This document shows, in pieces, positions 1 through 14,000 of a stretch of DNA of 64,000 nt. The position numbers and the translations under genes were made by a program. The notes under the pieces are model-generated. The model saw only the letters and a list, made by a program, of their open reading frames with translations, was not told the origin of the DNA and searched no databases. How positions within the stretch are numbered: the first letter of the stretch is position 1; each line of letters starts with the position of its first letter. Origin of the DNA: Corbicula japonica (Eukaryota; Mollusca; Bivalvia; Venerida; Cyrenidae); NCBI GenBank assembly GCA_038501625.1, contig JAZAYU010000008.1:6138938-6202937 (forward strand). Reading direction: 5' to 3'.

Positions 1-725
1 TTTCAGCTAATCACATGCTTAATATTTGGTCTCCAATTTTAGTTTTATAATCTTGAGCCCTGTTTCTATCCCCGTAATAAACTAACTCCCATCCCTTTGT
101 TCTGCTATATGCTCCCTTGTCATTCGAAATATATACCAAGAACAATGACAGGCACTTCATTTTTCTATTATTACCATCCCTTAGTTCTCAGAAAATAAAT
201 CATTCAAAAGAAATCAGAAAAAGAAAATAAGAACTGAAATAAAAATGAAAGATATGTAAAAATTATTATATAAAGTAATAAAAATAGAACCATCTAGCCA
301 GATGCCAGGCTATCCCTGTATCTATCAATGCAATGGTTTAAACAATCTTAAGCACATTTGGTAATAACTCTAGGAATGAAGGGGATAAACTAAAATCACC
401 AGGATAATCAGTACTGAAATGCTAGAAAATTTATCACTGATTTGACATAAAGCCTGAAGTTTGACTAAGTTATAAGTTTAAAAGGTTCAAATCAGGATAC
501 TTTATATCAAGTTTCATTTAAATCTGTAAAAAAATATTCATTTATTTCAGTTGCTGCAATACTAGACATGAGGAACAACATTGTGTCATCAGTCCTCACT
601 TATGCTTATTCTGCAAGAAACCTAGGCCCAAGATTATGAAACAAAATCAGGATACCAGTCTCAAATCTCAAGCATCTGACTGGCTGAAATTGGGACTGGT
701 ATAAAGTTTTAATGCCTAGCAGATG

Positions 726-940
726 AACCCTTTACAGGTTTTATCACATGTGCAACCAGTGTAAATCCAGATCAGGCTGGACATTAGTGCCATATGATCT
801 GGATCTACACTGATCACATCTTGGTCAGAAATAATCTAATGAATCTAATTGCAGTCTAGATCCTTATGTGCAGCTGAGCTTGAGCTATGCTGTCTGCCCA
901 TGGGATAACGAACATATCACCTGGATTAACGGATTAAGTG
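726..940. repeat. Dispersed palindromic MITE copy (GTGTAGATC family)
   Basis: It starts AACCCTTTAC and contains ACCAGTGTAAATCCAGATCA and GATCTGGATCTACACTG in opposing orientation, with a TGGTCAGAAATAATCTAATG spacer. The far end is degraded. Confidence 0.6.
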
Positions 941-1102
941 TCGTCCTCATGTGCTCAGTTTGGATAGGAAAAATCAATTCTGAGGGAATAATCCACATTT
1001 TCACATTCAAACTGAAAACACTTGCTTTAAAATGGTAAACCCATTGTTTCCTTTTGTTTGAATTTTGATAGATTTTAATTTCTTAACTCAATTTTTAGTT
1101 AA

Positions 1103-1195
1103 CCCATTCCCTTAAAAAAATGACCAGTGTAGATCCTGATCAGACGGCATGGATGTGCCAGCTGATCAGGATTTACACTGGTCGTATAGTGCTAA
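1103..1195. repeat. Short palindromic MITE copy (GTGTAGATC family)
   Basis: Two facing arms, ACCAGTGTAGATCCTGATCA and TGATCAGGATTTACACTGGT, flank a short GACGGCATGGATGTGCCAGC centre. Only the inner palindrome is present. Confidence 0.6.
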
Positions 1196-1435
1196 AAGGA
1201 ATATATATTTAGGAAAAGGTTAGGCAGAGTAAAATATTATAGTTTTCATATATATTTCTGTGATTCGCTAACATTCATGGGAATAAAATGTTCTGATTTA
1301 ATGTTAAACAGCTTTTTCATCAGTTCTTAAATTCATGGTTTTCAAATTTCTTAAATATGATTTTGTTCATCCTTTATTTTGTGGGAGTTTTTTGTATAGT
1401 AACCTTAATCCACAAAAATTGTTATCCTAGGAATG

Positions 1436-1977
1436 TTAACCTTTTCTTCCATATATACACTTTTTATCCATTTTATCTGATCAGGATCTCAATGTTTGCT
1501 TTTAGATTCATTAGGTTATTTCTGACCAAAAAGCAAATAGTGTAGATCCTGATCAGATGGCCCATGCCATAAAGGCTTATATATGGAGAAAAGAGTTAGT
1601 GAACTCATAATAGTACGATAATGTCATTGTGTTTGACAGATTACACAGGGAAACCACAAAATCTTCATCACTGTCAATGGCATAGAAATAAAAGTGTATG
1701 CAGTTTATTCCTAAAATTTGTGGATGGATTGTTGCATTTAACCCTTTCTCCATATTTGTGCATTTTATCATATGTGTGAACAGTATTGATTCAGATCTGC
1801 TGGCACACCTGATCCAATCTCAATCTATTCCATTCACTTCTTGGTTAGAAATTACCTCATGATCAAAAGTGCACAGTGTAGATCCTGACCCAACAGTACA
1901 TACTGGTATGTGTGGGTTGATCTGGATCTAAACTGTTTGTCATGGATAAAAGCCATATCACATGGAGTAAAGGGTTC
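1436..1977. repeat. Two successive MITE copies (GTGTAGATC family)
   Basis: Copy one is 1436-1597, from TTAACCTTTTCTTCCATATA to TATATGGAGAAAAGAGTTA. Copy two is 1738-1977, from AACCCTTTCTCCATAT to CATGGAGTAAAGGGTT. Both show facing GATCCTGATCAG arms and terminal inverted repeats. They lie downstream of the stop codon of the unrecognised gene and could be in its 3' UTR. Confidence 0.6.
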
Positions 1978-2074
1978 AAAGAAAATATAATTAAACATTG
2001 ATTGTCTTTGCATAGTACATGGCATAATCCGATATTGTGCAGCAGTAATTTTTGGACTTGAGTGTCAGTTATCT

Positions 2075-5000
2075 TCAATGGTCCATCAGAGTCAAGTGGA
2101 TCCCAAACATCGCTGGTGGGTCTTCCTTGTTCAACAGGTCTGCTATCAATTTCTCTTCACTGAAAAAATAATGAAAATTATTACATAAACCAGACTTTTA
2201 AAGCGGCAATAATTCAATTTAACCCGCTCTTGTATGAAATATTACATGTATCTGAAACTAGATGTTTTTTGTGAAAAACGCATGTCTCCCCCCTGTGCCG
2301 CCCCCCATCCCCCCTGTGCCCAGACCCCTGTGACCTTGACCTTTGACCTACTGATCCCATAATCAATAGGGTTCTTCTACTCAATAAGGGCTATTACCCT
2401 ATTAAGTTTGATTTAAGTCAAGCGGTACTCCAGTAATTGACCGGATATGGTTTTTACTCTTCAAGCCCCTGTGACCTTGACCTTTGACCTACTGACCCCA
2501 AAATCAATAGGAGTCCTCTACTCAATAAGGACATCCATCGTATGAAGTTTGAATGGTCTGGGTAAAATAGAACTCCTATTATTGAGTGGAAACGGTTTTC
2601 ACTCTTCAGGCCCCTGTGACCTTGACCTTTGACCTACTGACCCCAAAATCGATAGGGTTCTTCTAATCAAAAAGGGCTATCACCCTATGAATTTTGGAGG
2701 CTTTGGGTCAAAGGGTACTCGAGTTTTTGAGCGGAAACGGTTTTCACTCTTCGGGTCCCTGTGACCTTGACCTTTGACCTACTGACCCCAAAATCAATAG
2801 GGTTCTTCTACTCAATAAGGGCTATCATCCTATGAAGTTTGGAGGCTCTGGGTCAAAGGGTACTCGAGTTATTGAGCAGAGACGGTTTTCACTCTTCGGG
2901 TCACTGTGACCTTGAACTTTGACCTACTGACCCCAAAATCAATAGGGTTCTTCTACTCAATAAGGGCTATCACCCTATGAAGTTTTGAGGCTCTGAGTCA
3001 AAGGGTACTCGAGTTATTGAGCGGAAACGGTTTTCACTCTTTGGGTCACTGTGACCTGTGACCTTGACCTTTGACCTACTAACCCCAATCTCAATAGGGT
3101 TCTTCTACTCAATAAGGGCTATCACCCTATGAAGTTTGAAGGCTCTGGGTCAAAGGGTACTCGAGTTATTGAGCTGAAAGTGTGACAGAAGGAGTGACGG
3201 ACAGACGGACAGGGCAAAAACAATATGTCTCCCCCAGAGGGGGGGAGACATAATAACTATAGGCACAAATTTGCAGCATTAGTTCGGGCTAATAAAATTT
3301 TAATTTACTAAAATAAATTTGGTCCGCGCGATTAAAAGCAAAAGTAGGATTTCCAAAACGTCACAGAAATCAAGATCAAGCATGTAGTAGTAAGTTTAGG
3401 GCTGGGGCTTTAAGTTATCTATTAACCACTTTCTCCATATATACAGGCTAAATTGTGTCGGAAATCCTATTAAATCTAAAATCAAACAGTGTAGATCCTG
3501 ATGTACCGGCTGAGTGTAGATCCAAATCAGCCAGTACATCAGGATCTACACTGCTCACACATGTGATAAAATGCAGATATATGGAGTAAAGGGTTAACCA
3601 CTCTGCTTCAGAAGATCATTTATACAATAGTCCTGGACTGAAGGTTATAAAGCTGAGATTGGAAACCAGTCTCAAATCTCAAGCATCTGATTGGCTGAAA
3701 TGGCGACTGGTCGCCATTTCAGCCAATCAGATGCTTGAGATTTGAGACTGGTTTCCATGCTCAGTTTTATAACCTTGGGCACTGAGGTAATTGTATTAAT
3801 ACTCACATTCAAAATGGATACAAAAAATGTTAAAGAGTTGGACAACGTGTTCTAACGAAATGTGCAGGTTCTTTTCACTTTGTATCATCTCATCATTTTG
3901 TTCAAGTTATATTAGGTTGTGTTAAGTAGCTTTAACGATATACCTTAAATTTTAAGTTGAAAAAAAAAAAGATTATTGGGACAAAAATGCAGGATAAAGC
4001 TTTCATAAATGGTAGACTATTCCAGGATAGATTAGTGAAAAAGAGAACAAAGTTTCAAACTCTTATCAAGTTACAAGCTTGTAGATCAGCAAGAACGCAA
4101 ACTTTGATTTTTATACAGAAAAGGGGCCACAATTTGACAAAACTTTAAGTTATTAGTTATATTTTATTGAAATAGCATCTAAGGATATCATGATTAAAAG
4201 TGTACCAAGTTTGGCAGCCATAGTAATTCAAGTTTATTTGTCTGCATTACACAATACCCCATTAACTTTTGTCATTATTCAAAGTTCTGTTCAATCAACT
4301 TCAGTAGTTCAAGAGATAAGCTTTTAATATATTAAAAATAAACAAAAGGGAAAATTCTGCTAACACTAAAGATCAAGTTTCTATGTTTCCTGTTTATTTT
4401 GGTTTTTATATAAAAGATAAAAAAATCATTCTGAAATTACTTAAGTTGGGGCTATGGTTCCTGTGCAATGCACAACTTCCCAATTGCCTTTTATAATTAT
4501 TCTAAGATTCAGATGCTTGGGATTTGAGACTGGTCTCCAATCTCAGGTTTATGATCTTGAGTCATGGTTCAAAAAGGCTCCTTAGTGGTTCTAATAAAAC
4601 AACATTATCAAATGACAAGCAACTTAACACAGTTTAATTATTTGCAGTGTTTTAGTAGGAGTAAATGCTCTGACCTAATAGTTTTGTTAAAAGAAAATAA
4701 CATTTTCTCCCTTACACAACAATAACATTAAAAAGAACAATACAACTGACATGATTTTAGAGAAGTATTATTTTACATCTAATGTTAACAGGGTATGAAT
4801 AATGAATATTACTGTGTTCGGTCAAAAGTGAATCTCAAAACCAAATGATGTTCCAAATTTTGATAAAACCAACTTTGTTTGCTATATCGTACTAGTCCAT
4901 CAATAATTTCAGCCACATTCTGTTACTTGTATTCAAACATTTAGAAAAAAAAATAAAAAAGAAAAAGTCATTAAACAGAACTTTATACAAAGAGACTCAT

Positions 5001-8000
5001 ATTTATTTGGATTTGTCCGTAAAATGTCAACAGTTCAATGGCTATTTATAACATGTTCTAATTTATGTTCTAATTTGAAAATCCTGCTGTGACTTGAAGA
5101 ACAAAGTCATGAAAGAACTATTGAACTAAACTAGCACCAAAATCACTTACAAAATATTCAATGCACTTATTTTATTCCTTTATTAACCTATCTCAGTATA
5201 GCTATACCTGGTATACTTCCCATCAATAGAAAGTTTCCACTATGGTAATTACTACCAGGTTTAACTGACATTTGGAACACATTTCATTAAAATCATTTCC
5301 TGATAGCTGCTATGCAATCATTTTGTTAGATCTGAGATTGGATCTGGACCTACACTGGTCCCATACAGGAATGAAGTATAGATTAGAAAAGAATGAAGGG
5401 ATATTACTGCTGTCATAAGTCTTATAACTACATAATGGATTATGGTTCTTGCAATCTTCATTCGGTTTCATTTGACACCTTTTGGGAAATGTTGATCTTA
5501 GTAAAGCCCATGTCAGGGTTATGAATTTGTCATTTGGAATATCCCTCAATAGACTATATTTATGCCAAAAAAAAATAAATTTCAACCTTTTTCCTCCGGA
5601 TCTGAACTGTTTGCCTTTTGATTTTTACGGTTATTTCTTGCATAAATAACATTTTCTGTTTAACATTTATGTAATTAACCCTTTTCATCACAGTAAAGCT
5701 TTTCACATAACAATCAATGTAGATCCAGATGAACTTTCACAATGATGCAGTCTGATCTCAATCAACGCTGCTTTTACTAAAAGTTTTAGTCAGACATAAC
5801 TTATTTGATAGCAAATAGTGTACAGTCAAACCAGTCTTTAGCAGCCACACAAGGGAATGACAAAAAGTGGCTGCTGAAGACAGGTTGCTGTTAATGACAC
5901 TAAAAAATTAGAAAAAAATGTCAATTTAGGTCATATTCAAACTGGCTGATCAAAAATGTGCAAAAGAAGTGCATGCTGACCTAGTTCTACACTGGTCACA
6001 CATGTAATATAAGCCATATCCATGGAGTCATGGATACAATAAATGTAATATTTTGACTTTAAAAGCTTTATTATTAATATTAAAAAAAAAAAGATGCTTA
6101 ATAATTCATGCATGAAAAAAGATTAAAATAGTAGTTAAAGATTCCTAAGATTATTTAATTTTATAATCTGAGGTCTCATTACATGAACAGGTGACCAACC
6201 TGAGGAGGTTCTCTTTGAAGCAGACATGTACATTGGAAGACGACTTGATGATTGTCAAGGCAATTTTCTTCTTCAGCTCATACACAGTGTCCGTGCTTGT
6301 CAGAGCAAACCTGAAATGAGGACAACAGTATGTCAACATTATCTGTGCCAGTAAGAGCAAACATGAAATAATGACAACAGTATGTCAACATTATCTGTGC
6401 CAGTAAGAGCAAGCATGTAACAAGGACAACAGTATGTCAACTTTATCTGTGCCAGTAAGAGCAAACATGAAACAATGACAACCATATGTCAACATTATCT
6501 GTGCCAGTAAGAGCAAGCATGTAACAAGGACAACAGTATTTCAACAGTATCTGTGCCAGTAAGAGCAAACTTGAAACAATGACAATTGTATGTCAACATT
6601 ATCTGTGCCAGTATGAGCAAGCATGTAACAATGACAACCGTATGTCAACTTTATCTGTGCCAGTATGAGCAAGCATGTAACAAGGACAACAGTATGTCAA
6701 CTTTATTTGTGCCAGTATGAGCAAGCATGTTACAATGACAACCGTTTGTCAACTTTATCTGTGCCAGTAAGAGCAAACATGAAACAATGACAACTGTATG
6801 TCAACTTTATCGGTGCCAGTAAGAGCAAGCATGTAACAGGGAAAATTGTATGTCAACATTATCTGTGCCAGTAAGACCAAGCATGTAACAATGACAACGG
6901 TATGTCAACTTTATCTGTGCCAGTAAGAGAAACATGAAACAATGACAATTGTATGTCAACATTATCTGTGCCAGTAAGAGCAAGCATTAACAATGACAAC
7001 CGTATGTCAACTTTATCTGTGCCAGTAAGAGCAAGCATGTAACAATGACAACCGTATGTCAACATTATCTGTGCCAGTAAGAGCAAACATGAAACAATGA
7101 AAATTGTATGTCAACTTTATCTGTGCCAGTAAGAGCAAGCATTAACAATGACAACCGTATGTCAACATTATCTGTGCCAGTAAGAGCAAGCATGTAACAA
7201 TGACAACCGTATGTCAACATTATCTGTGCCAGTAAGAGCAAGCATGTAACAATGACAATTGTATGTCAACAGTATCTGTGCCAGTGAGAGCAAACATGAA
7301 ACAATGACAACCGTATGTCAACTTTATGTGCCAGTAAGAGCAAGCATGTAACAATGACAATTGTATGTCAACATTATCTGTGCCAGTAAGAGCAAGCATG
7401 TAACAATGACAACCGTATGTCAACTTTATCTGTGCCAGTAAGAGCAAACATGAAACAATCACAATTGTATCGTGGGTTGAGCGCAACACGGTTGTAAGTC
7501 ACTTTTTGAAAAGTTTTCAGTATTAACAAAAAAAATTTGGGATTCTCATTTTTGAAAGTTTATTCTTTTCTATTTATATTCACATGACAAAATATGTTCT
7601 AAATAAACTAATAAAAGAAGAAATGTTAAAAAATAATTTCCAAAAGTGATATTTATAAATATATGACTTACAACCGTGTTCCACTTAAAATTGGACAGAA
7701 ATGAGAACAATGTTTTAGTGCGAAAGAGATGTAACTCAGATAAAAGTTGAATTGGAAGAACATTTTTTGAAATGACAAGAATATTTTATTTTAAATAGCA
7801 ATATTCATAAACATTCTTAAATTTAAGTGCTAAATGTATTTTAATTTTATAATAATGATTTTGTAAGGGTTATATCTATTGTTTTAAATACACTTGTTAA
7901 ATACATAAAACTATTACTAAAAATAAACTGTAATTATTTATTTGTGACCTTGCATGGTTGCTTTACTTCTTATAAATATTTTATTCTTTCTTCAAGAATA

Positions 8001-11000
8001 ATAATTGTTCTTTCACAAAACTCTATTTACTACTAAGTATTTTTTCAACAAAAGGATATTGGACAAAAATTCAATTTTCAAAATTTTCTTGCTGAAAGTT
8101 TTGTACATTGAAAAATATGTGTTTGTAACAAAGGAATTGATATTGCTAACATTAGACAGATGTGAATGCATTGGGTTGTAATTAAACATTCACAAAATCA
8201 CCATTCATTTAGTTCACAAATGTGTTAAATTTGCTAAAAAAATAAAAAATCAATTTTCATAAATTTTTATTTTTGACCTGACACAACTTATCATAAAATA
8301 TTTACGGTGATATCAGGGATTTCAACTGAAGCAAATTCCAAGCAAATTCTAATTATTCCACTTCTAATCCCACCACATTCTGGCATGATGTCATTTAGAT
8401 GCAAGAGAAATTTTGAAAAAAGGTAAATGGATCTACACTGGTGGCACATGCGTAAAAAGGCGTATGTATGGAGTAAAGGGTTAAACAATTACATAAAAAT
8501 TTAAGAGCTTTGAATACAACTATAATTATACTCATAACATTCTGATTTTAAGCCATTCATAGTTCATGGTAGGGTCACATGACTCCTGTTATTGAAACCC
8601 CAGTAATGACAATTTTAATTTGAGCATTACTGTACCATTTGTTTCTGGCCACCAATTGGTTATTAACTTATTATTTAGGAAGCTCACTTATCAGATGTGA
8701 TGGGCCTTTATCAAAATGATATGGTTTATATTTTTGATTGAATTGTAACTCTTGGATTTTTTCAAGATAGGGAGCATATTAAGTTATTAACCCCGTACTC
8801 CATATATGCTATTTATCACATTGTCGACCAGTGTAAATCCAAATCAGCTGCATACCAGTGCTGTCTAATCTGGATCTGCACAGGTCACATTTTGGTCAGA
8901 AATAACCTGATGAATCTAAAAGCGGATAGTGTAGATCCTAATCAGACAGTACAGATGTGCCAACTCGTCTGGATCTATAATGTTTGCCCATACAATAAAG
9001 ATGTAACTATGGAGAAAAGATTAACCATTACTCCATAATTATGTATGCATTTATTGCATTTTCAAACAGTGTAGATCACGGTCAGTCGGCACATCCATGC
9101 TGTCTGATCAGGATCTGCACTGTTCCCTATTCGGTTAGAAACAGACAGCATCAATGATTACTGTTCCCCCACACAAAGGCATGTATAATATTATGCAGAA
9201 AAGGGTTATAAAAGCATATTTCAAAATTTCAAAACAACAATTAATTATTACCGATTTGGTGGGCAGACATGGAAAAGAAGAGTAGTTGGTGTTTGTTTAC
9301 CAGATAGCAGAATACAGAATTTAACATAACATGCTATTTTCTTACTTTTTTTATCTTTTATGCCATCTCTGCAATTTATAGACATCCATTTATTTAAGAA
9401 ATTTACATGACAAATTCTGCCTAATTGTCACAGATTTTATAGTTTAAAAAGAGTTTTATTTTGTAAATAAATAGCTGAGAATTCAAAATACAATTGCTGC
9501 AAATTTGAGCTCATTAAAACATCAAAGATTATGTGACTTAATCCACCTCAACTGAAAAAATATCAAATTTTATCCTTAAATTATGTTTTATGATTCACAA
9601 TAGAGAAATTTAATTATCTTTCTTTGTTTTTAAATGCCTAAAGATAATAACAAAAAAGGAAAATACATCATGGTTTGAACTCACAACACCACAAAAAAGA
9701 GATGAAAGAGTGAGCATCTTTCCAAGGTGTCAAAGATGCTGATGTAAAATTACATATCTTTTAGTTTTTTTTGCAACAGAAAATCGTTTTGTTCTTTGAC
9801 TTGTGGCCCTGTTGCTTAAAGGATATTAAGAATTTATATTGCATAAATAAATTTACACTTTTTGCAAGATGCAACTTAATACATATAACAAATATAATAA
9901 TGACAATATTTTCTTAACTTCTTGTTTTTATCATACATGTGATACAATGTACATGTGTTGTATGAATGAATGAGTTAAGGTTATTTTAAGAGTATCATAA
10001 TGCCAAAATATCATTTTATGTCTTGTTTTCTTTTAAACAGAAAGAGAAGTTATTTTATAGATCGGAATACAGTCCTCATTAACCTTGAACTCCATGGGAT
10101 ATCACTGTTATCCGATGGGCAAACAGTGTAGATCCAGATCAGCCAGTACATTCATGCTGTCTGATCAGGATATACATTGTTCACTTTTAGATTCAGTAGG
10201 TTATGTTTGACTAAGAAGCCTATAGGAGCCTTACCAAGCGACAGGAATTTGTGATAAAACACGTAATATATGTAGTAAAGGGATAATTCCGATTGCTTTC
10301 AATTTTCTTTTTCATTCATTATTTTATAAGAATATGTTTTTTCAAAGCTGTAAAAATCTAAATATAAAATTTATGTGATGTTCCACACAATGATCTCCAA
10401 CAGCTTCCATAACAGTTTACTGTCTAGTCATTGAAATTCTAATATACTAAAGTGTACTAACTTGGAAAAAAAAACAACACATTCCAAGTGAAAAACTGAC
10501 AATGCACATTAAATATGTAACAGGATTAGTTATATTTCTAAAATAAATTGGAATTCATCTATCTTATCTTGATGAATTTGATTATTTTATAAATGATGTC
10601 TATATAAAGACTGAGTTACATATCTTTCCACTTACAACTCATCAGTTAAGTCAATGTCTTTTTGTGCAACATAGTTGTAACTTGTAACTTGAGTTACAAC
10701 CGTATTGCACACAAAATTTATCCAATATGAGATACAACCTTTGGTCAAATTTGCAATATTAAGTCAATTTTTTTTCAAAAACTTTTTTTCTTTAATTATA
10801 TTATGTATTTATATAAAATGAGCCATATTATGCAAAAAAGTCATTTTCCAAAAAAATGGACTTACAACCCTGTTGTGCTCAACCCACGGTATGTCAACTT
10901 TATCTGTGCCAGTAAGAGCAAGCATGTAACAATGACAACCGTATGTCAACTTTATCTGTGCCAGTAAGAGCAAACATGAAACAATGACAATTGTATGTCA

Positions 11001-14000
11001 ACTTTATCTGTGCCAGTAAGAGCAAGCATGTAACAATGACAACTGTATGTCAACTTTATCTGTGCCAGTAAGAGCAAGCATGTAACAATGACAACCGTAT
11101 GTCAACTTTATCTGTGCCAGTAAGAGCAAACATGAAACAATGACAATTGTATGTCAACTTTATCTGTGCCAGTAAGAGCAAGCATGTAACAATGACTACC
11201 GTATGTCAACTTTATCTGTGCCAGTAAGAGCAAGCATGTAACAAGGACAACAGTATATCAACTTTATCTGTGCCAGTAAGAGCAAGCATGTAACAATGAC
11301 AACTGTATGTCAACTTTATCTGTGCCAGTAAGAGCAAGCATGTAACAATGACAACCGTATGTCAACTTTATCTGTGCCAGTAAGAGCAAGCATGTAACAA
11401 TGACAACCGTATGTCAACTTTATCTGTGCCAGTAAGAGCAAGCATGTAACAATGACAACTGTATGTCAACTTTATCTGTGCCAGTAAGAGCAAGCATGTA
11501 ACAATGACAATTGTATGTCAACATTATCTGTGCCAGTAAGAGCAAACATGAAACAATGACAACTATATGTCAACTTTATCTGTGCCAGTAAGAGCAAGCA
11601 TGTAACAATGACAACCGTATGGCAACTTTATCTGTGCCAGTAAGAGCAAGCATGTAACAATGACAACCGTATGTCAACTTTATCTGTGCCAGTAAGAGCA
11701 AGCATGTAACAATGACAATTGTATGTCAACATTATCTGTGCCAGTAAGAGAAAACATGAAACAATGACAACCGTATGTCAACTTTATCTGTGCCAGTAAG
11801 AGCAAGCATGTAACAATGACAATTGTATGTCAACTTTATCTGTGCCAGTAAAAGGAAACATGACACAATGACAACCGCATGTCAACTTTATCTGTGCCAG
11901 TAAGAGCAAGCATATAACAATGACAACCGTATGTCAACTTTATCTGTGCCAGTAAGAGCAAGCATGTATCTGTTCCTGTTAAACCTTTAACAGGGACAAC
12001 AAATGTCAAAAGCATTTTTGCCAGTAACTGCAAACATGTAACAGGGACAGTAGTATGTTAATAGTTTCTGTGCAAACCTGTAATGAAGACAACAGTAAGT
12101 GTACCAGCAAGTGCAAAACTGTAATATGCAAAACAGCACGAAAACAGTTTCTGTGCCAGTAAGTGCAAACCAGTTATGAAGACAACAGTAACCTTACCAG
12201 CCCCTGCAAACATGCAATTAAAACAATGGTAAGATAACAGTGTCTGTGTCAGTGAGAGCAACCCTAAAATATGGACAACAAAATGTCAACAGCATCTGTG
12301 CAAGTAAGAGCCACCCTGTAATATGTACAAACATTTCTGTGCCATTGAATACAAACTTGTGATGTGTACAACTAAATGTCAACCGTTTTTGTGAGTAAAT
12401 GCAAACCTGTTACACTAGCCATAAATCTGGATGTCAAACATGGCAACCACTTTCCTTGTTTAAAATGAACAAAAAATTTAGCGATCATCTGTGACTTCTT
12501 GGAGACCAGCTCAAATTTTGTTAACCATTTACCCACGGCTTTAATGTAATCAACTCAGGTTCTAATCACTTAGAGGTTATTCATTTGTTGTTCAAAAGGG
12601 GTGTTAAATTTGTTTACAGAATCGCTTACAATGTATACTCTAATTAGACTGTGCAGATGTGTCAGGGTGTTGATTTACTGAATAGTTTACATTGTAGACC
12701 CTGATCAGACCGTGCAGATGTGCAGGCTGTCATGGGTCTTTACTAATAACAAAATTTAATGTTACACATGCTGCATGTGGGCTGTTTAAAAAAAATGGCT
12801 GGTTTGGGTTTTCCTGTAATAAAAATGTACAACAAACAGTTACTTCCATTTTCCTACTTTGCAGTGGTGTCTCATCATGTCCTTTAGAGATTTGGGAAGT
12901 TTCATCAAAATAGCACCCTCCGTTAAAAAAAATTTCTTAAATAATGGGCAAAAAATGTCAGGAGTGTGACAAAAAAGTGTGACACTTTAAAAAAAATTGT
13001 TGAAACCATTATTTTACAAAAAGCTTGAATAAAGACATGTTTTGGTGTTGTTTTAGTAAAAGGTGCATTTATTAGGCATCAAATAATGATTAAAATTAAG
13101 CATATTATACTTAAAGTAATCAAAATTTATGCTATAACGTCAAGCGTGGTAGATTAGAAAATACCTCAAGAAAATCATATTAATACATCTTTGCTTTATA
13201 AATTTATAGGACTTTAAAAATTAAAAATATATAAGAAATGTTTTGTGTATCATTAAGTTTAATGTTTCTAGATTCAATAATTATAATATAATCACCTCTA
13301 TTAAAATTATATTTGTCTGCAGCTCCCGTCAGAAAATGTAAGCTAAATTTGTCAGGAGTGTGACATTATGCACATATTGCAATATTCTGGCCACATATTC
13401 TTTACAAGACAACAAGAGCATTTTTTTTCCTAGAAGTCTATGTCATGTTTTGTTAAATTGTGACAAACAGGAATGGCCTTAGTGAAACATTTTTGAGTAC
13501 AATGCACTTATATGGTTGTCAGGAGTGTGACACCAGTGTGACCTACTTTCTTAGAAATATAAATTTTTTTATCTTTATGCGATACCACAAGTTCTAAAGC
13601 ACTTAACTTTGATGCTTCAACATGTATTTTAACAGAAATGCACGTTTAAATAATAAGAAACAGTAATAATTGTATTTTAAGCACATAAATTTAAATTCTT
13701 GTGATTTATTTAATGTTGGTCAATAAAGCTCCATAAAATTTGTATTCTGCCACATATGAGTATAACTTGATTGATTTTGATCACTGTAAAGACTGTACAA
13801 ACATATGGAGCAACCAGTTTGGACTTTTTATGAACTTAAACTCTTTACATTTTTTTCACTTCACTTGCCATTTTTTCAAATGACAATATCTCAGCAACCA
13901 GTTGACTGATTTCAAAAATCTTTTCAGTTCTGTACTCAGTTTAAATAAGAAAAAAAAATAAAATAAAAAGTTTGAAATTTTTATGAACTTTAATTTTTCG

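Larger units (their letters stand above)
7471..10888. mobile_element. 3.4-kb TIR element inserted in the 52-bp satellite (no transposase seen)
   Basis: The left end CGTGGGTTGAGCGCAACACG (continuing GTTGTAAGTC) is matched inverted at the right end GTTGTGCTCAACCCACG, about 31 bp with few mismatches. GTAT flanks both sides (7467-7470 and 10889-10892), consistent with a 4-bp target duplication of the satellite unit. Subterminal motifs like TTACAACCGTGTTCCAC (7665) and TTACAACCGTATTGCAC (10695) repeat the terminal core, as transposase binding sites often do. No reading frame longer than about 65 codons is present, so it is non-autonomous. Superfamily unknown. MITE copies of the GTGTAGATC family are nested inside. 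Confidence 0.8.

Noticed and set aside
7220..7489. Minus-strand repeat protein (LALTGTDKVDI units)
   Set aside because: The 52-bp unit is not a multiple of three, so the frame cycles and is broken by stops; the peptide similarity reflects origin from exon 5, not a protein.
6271..12420. CRISPR-like array (regular 52-bp repeats)
   Set aside because: There are no unique spacers; the whole 52-bp unit repeats, the host is an animal, and no cas genes exist. It is a satellite.
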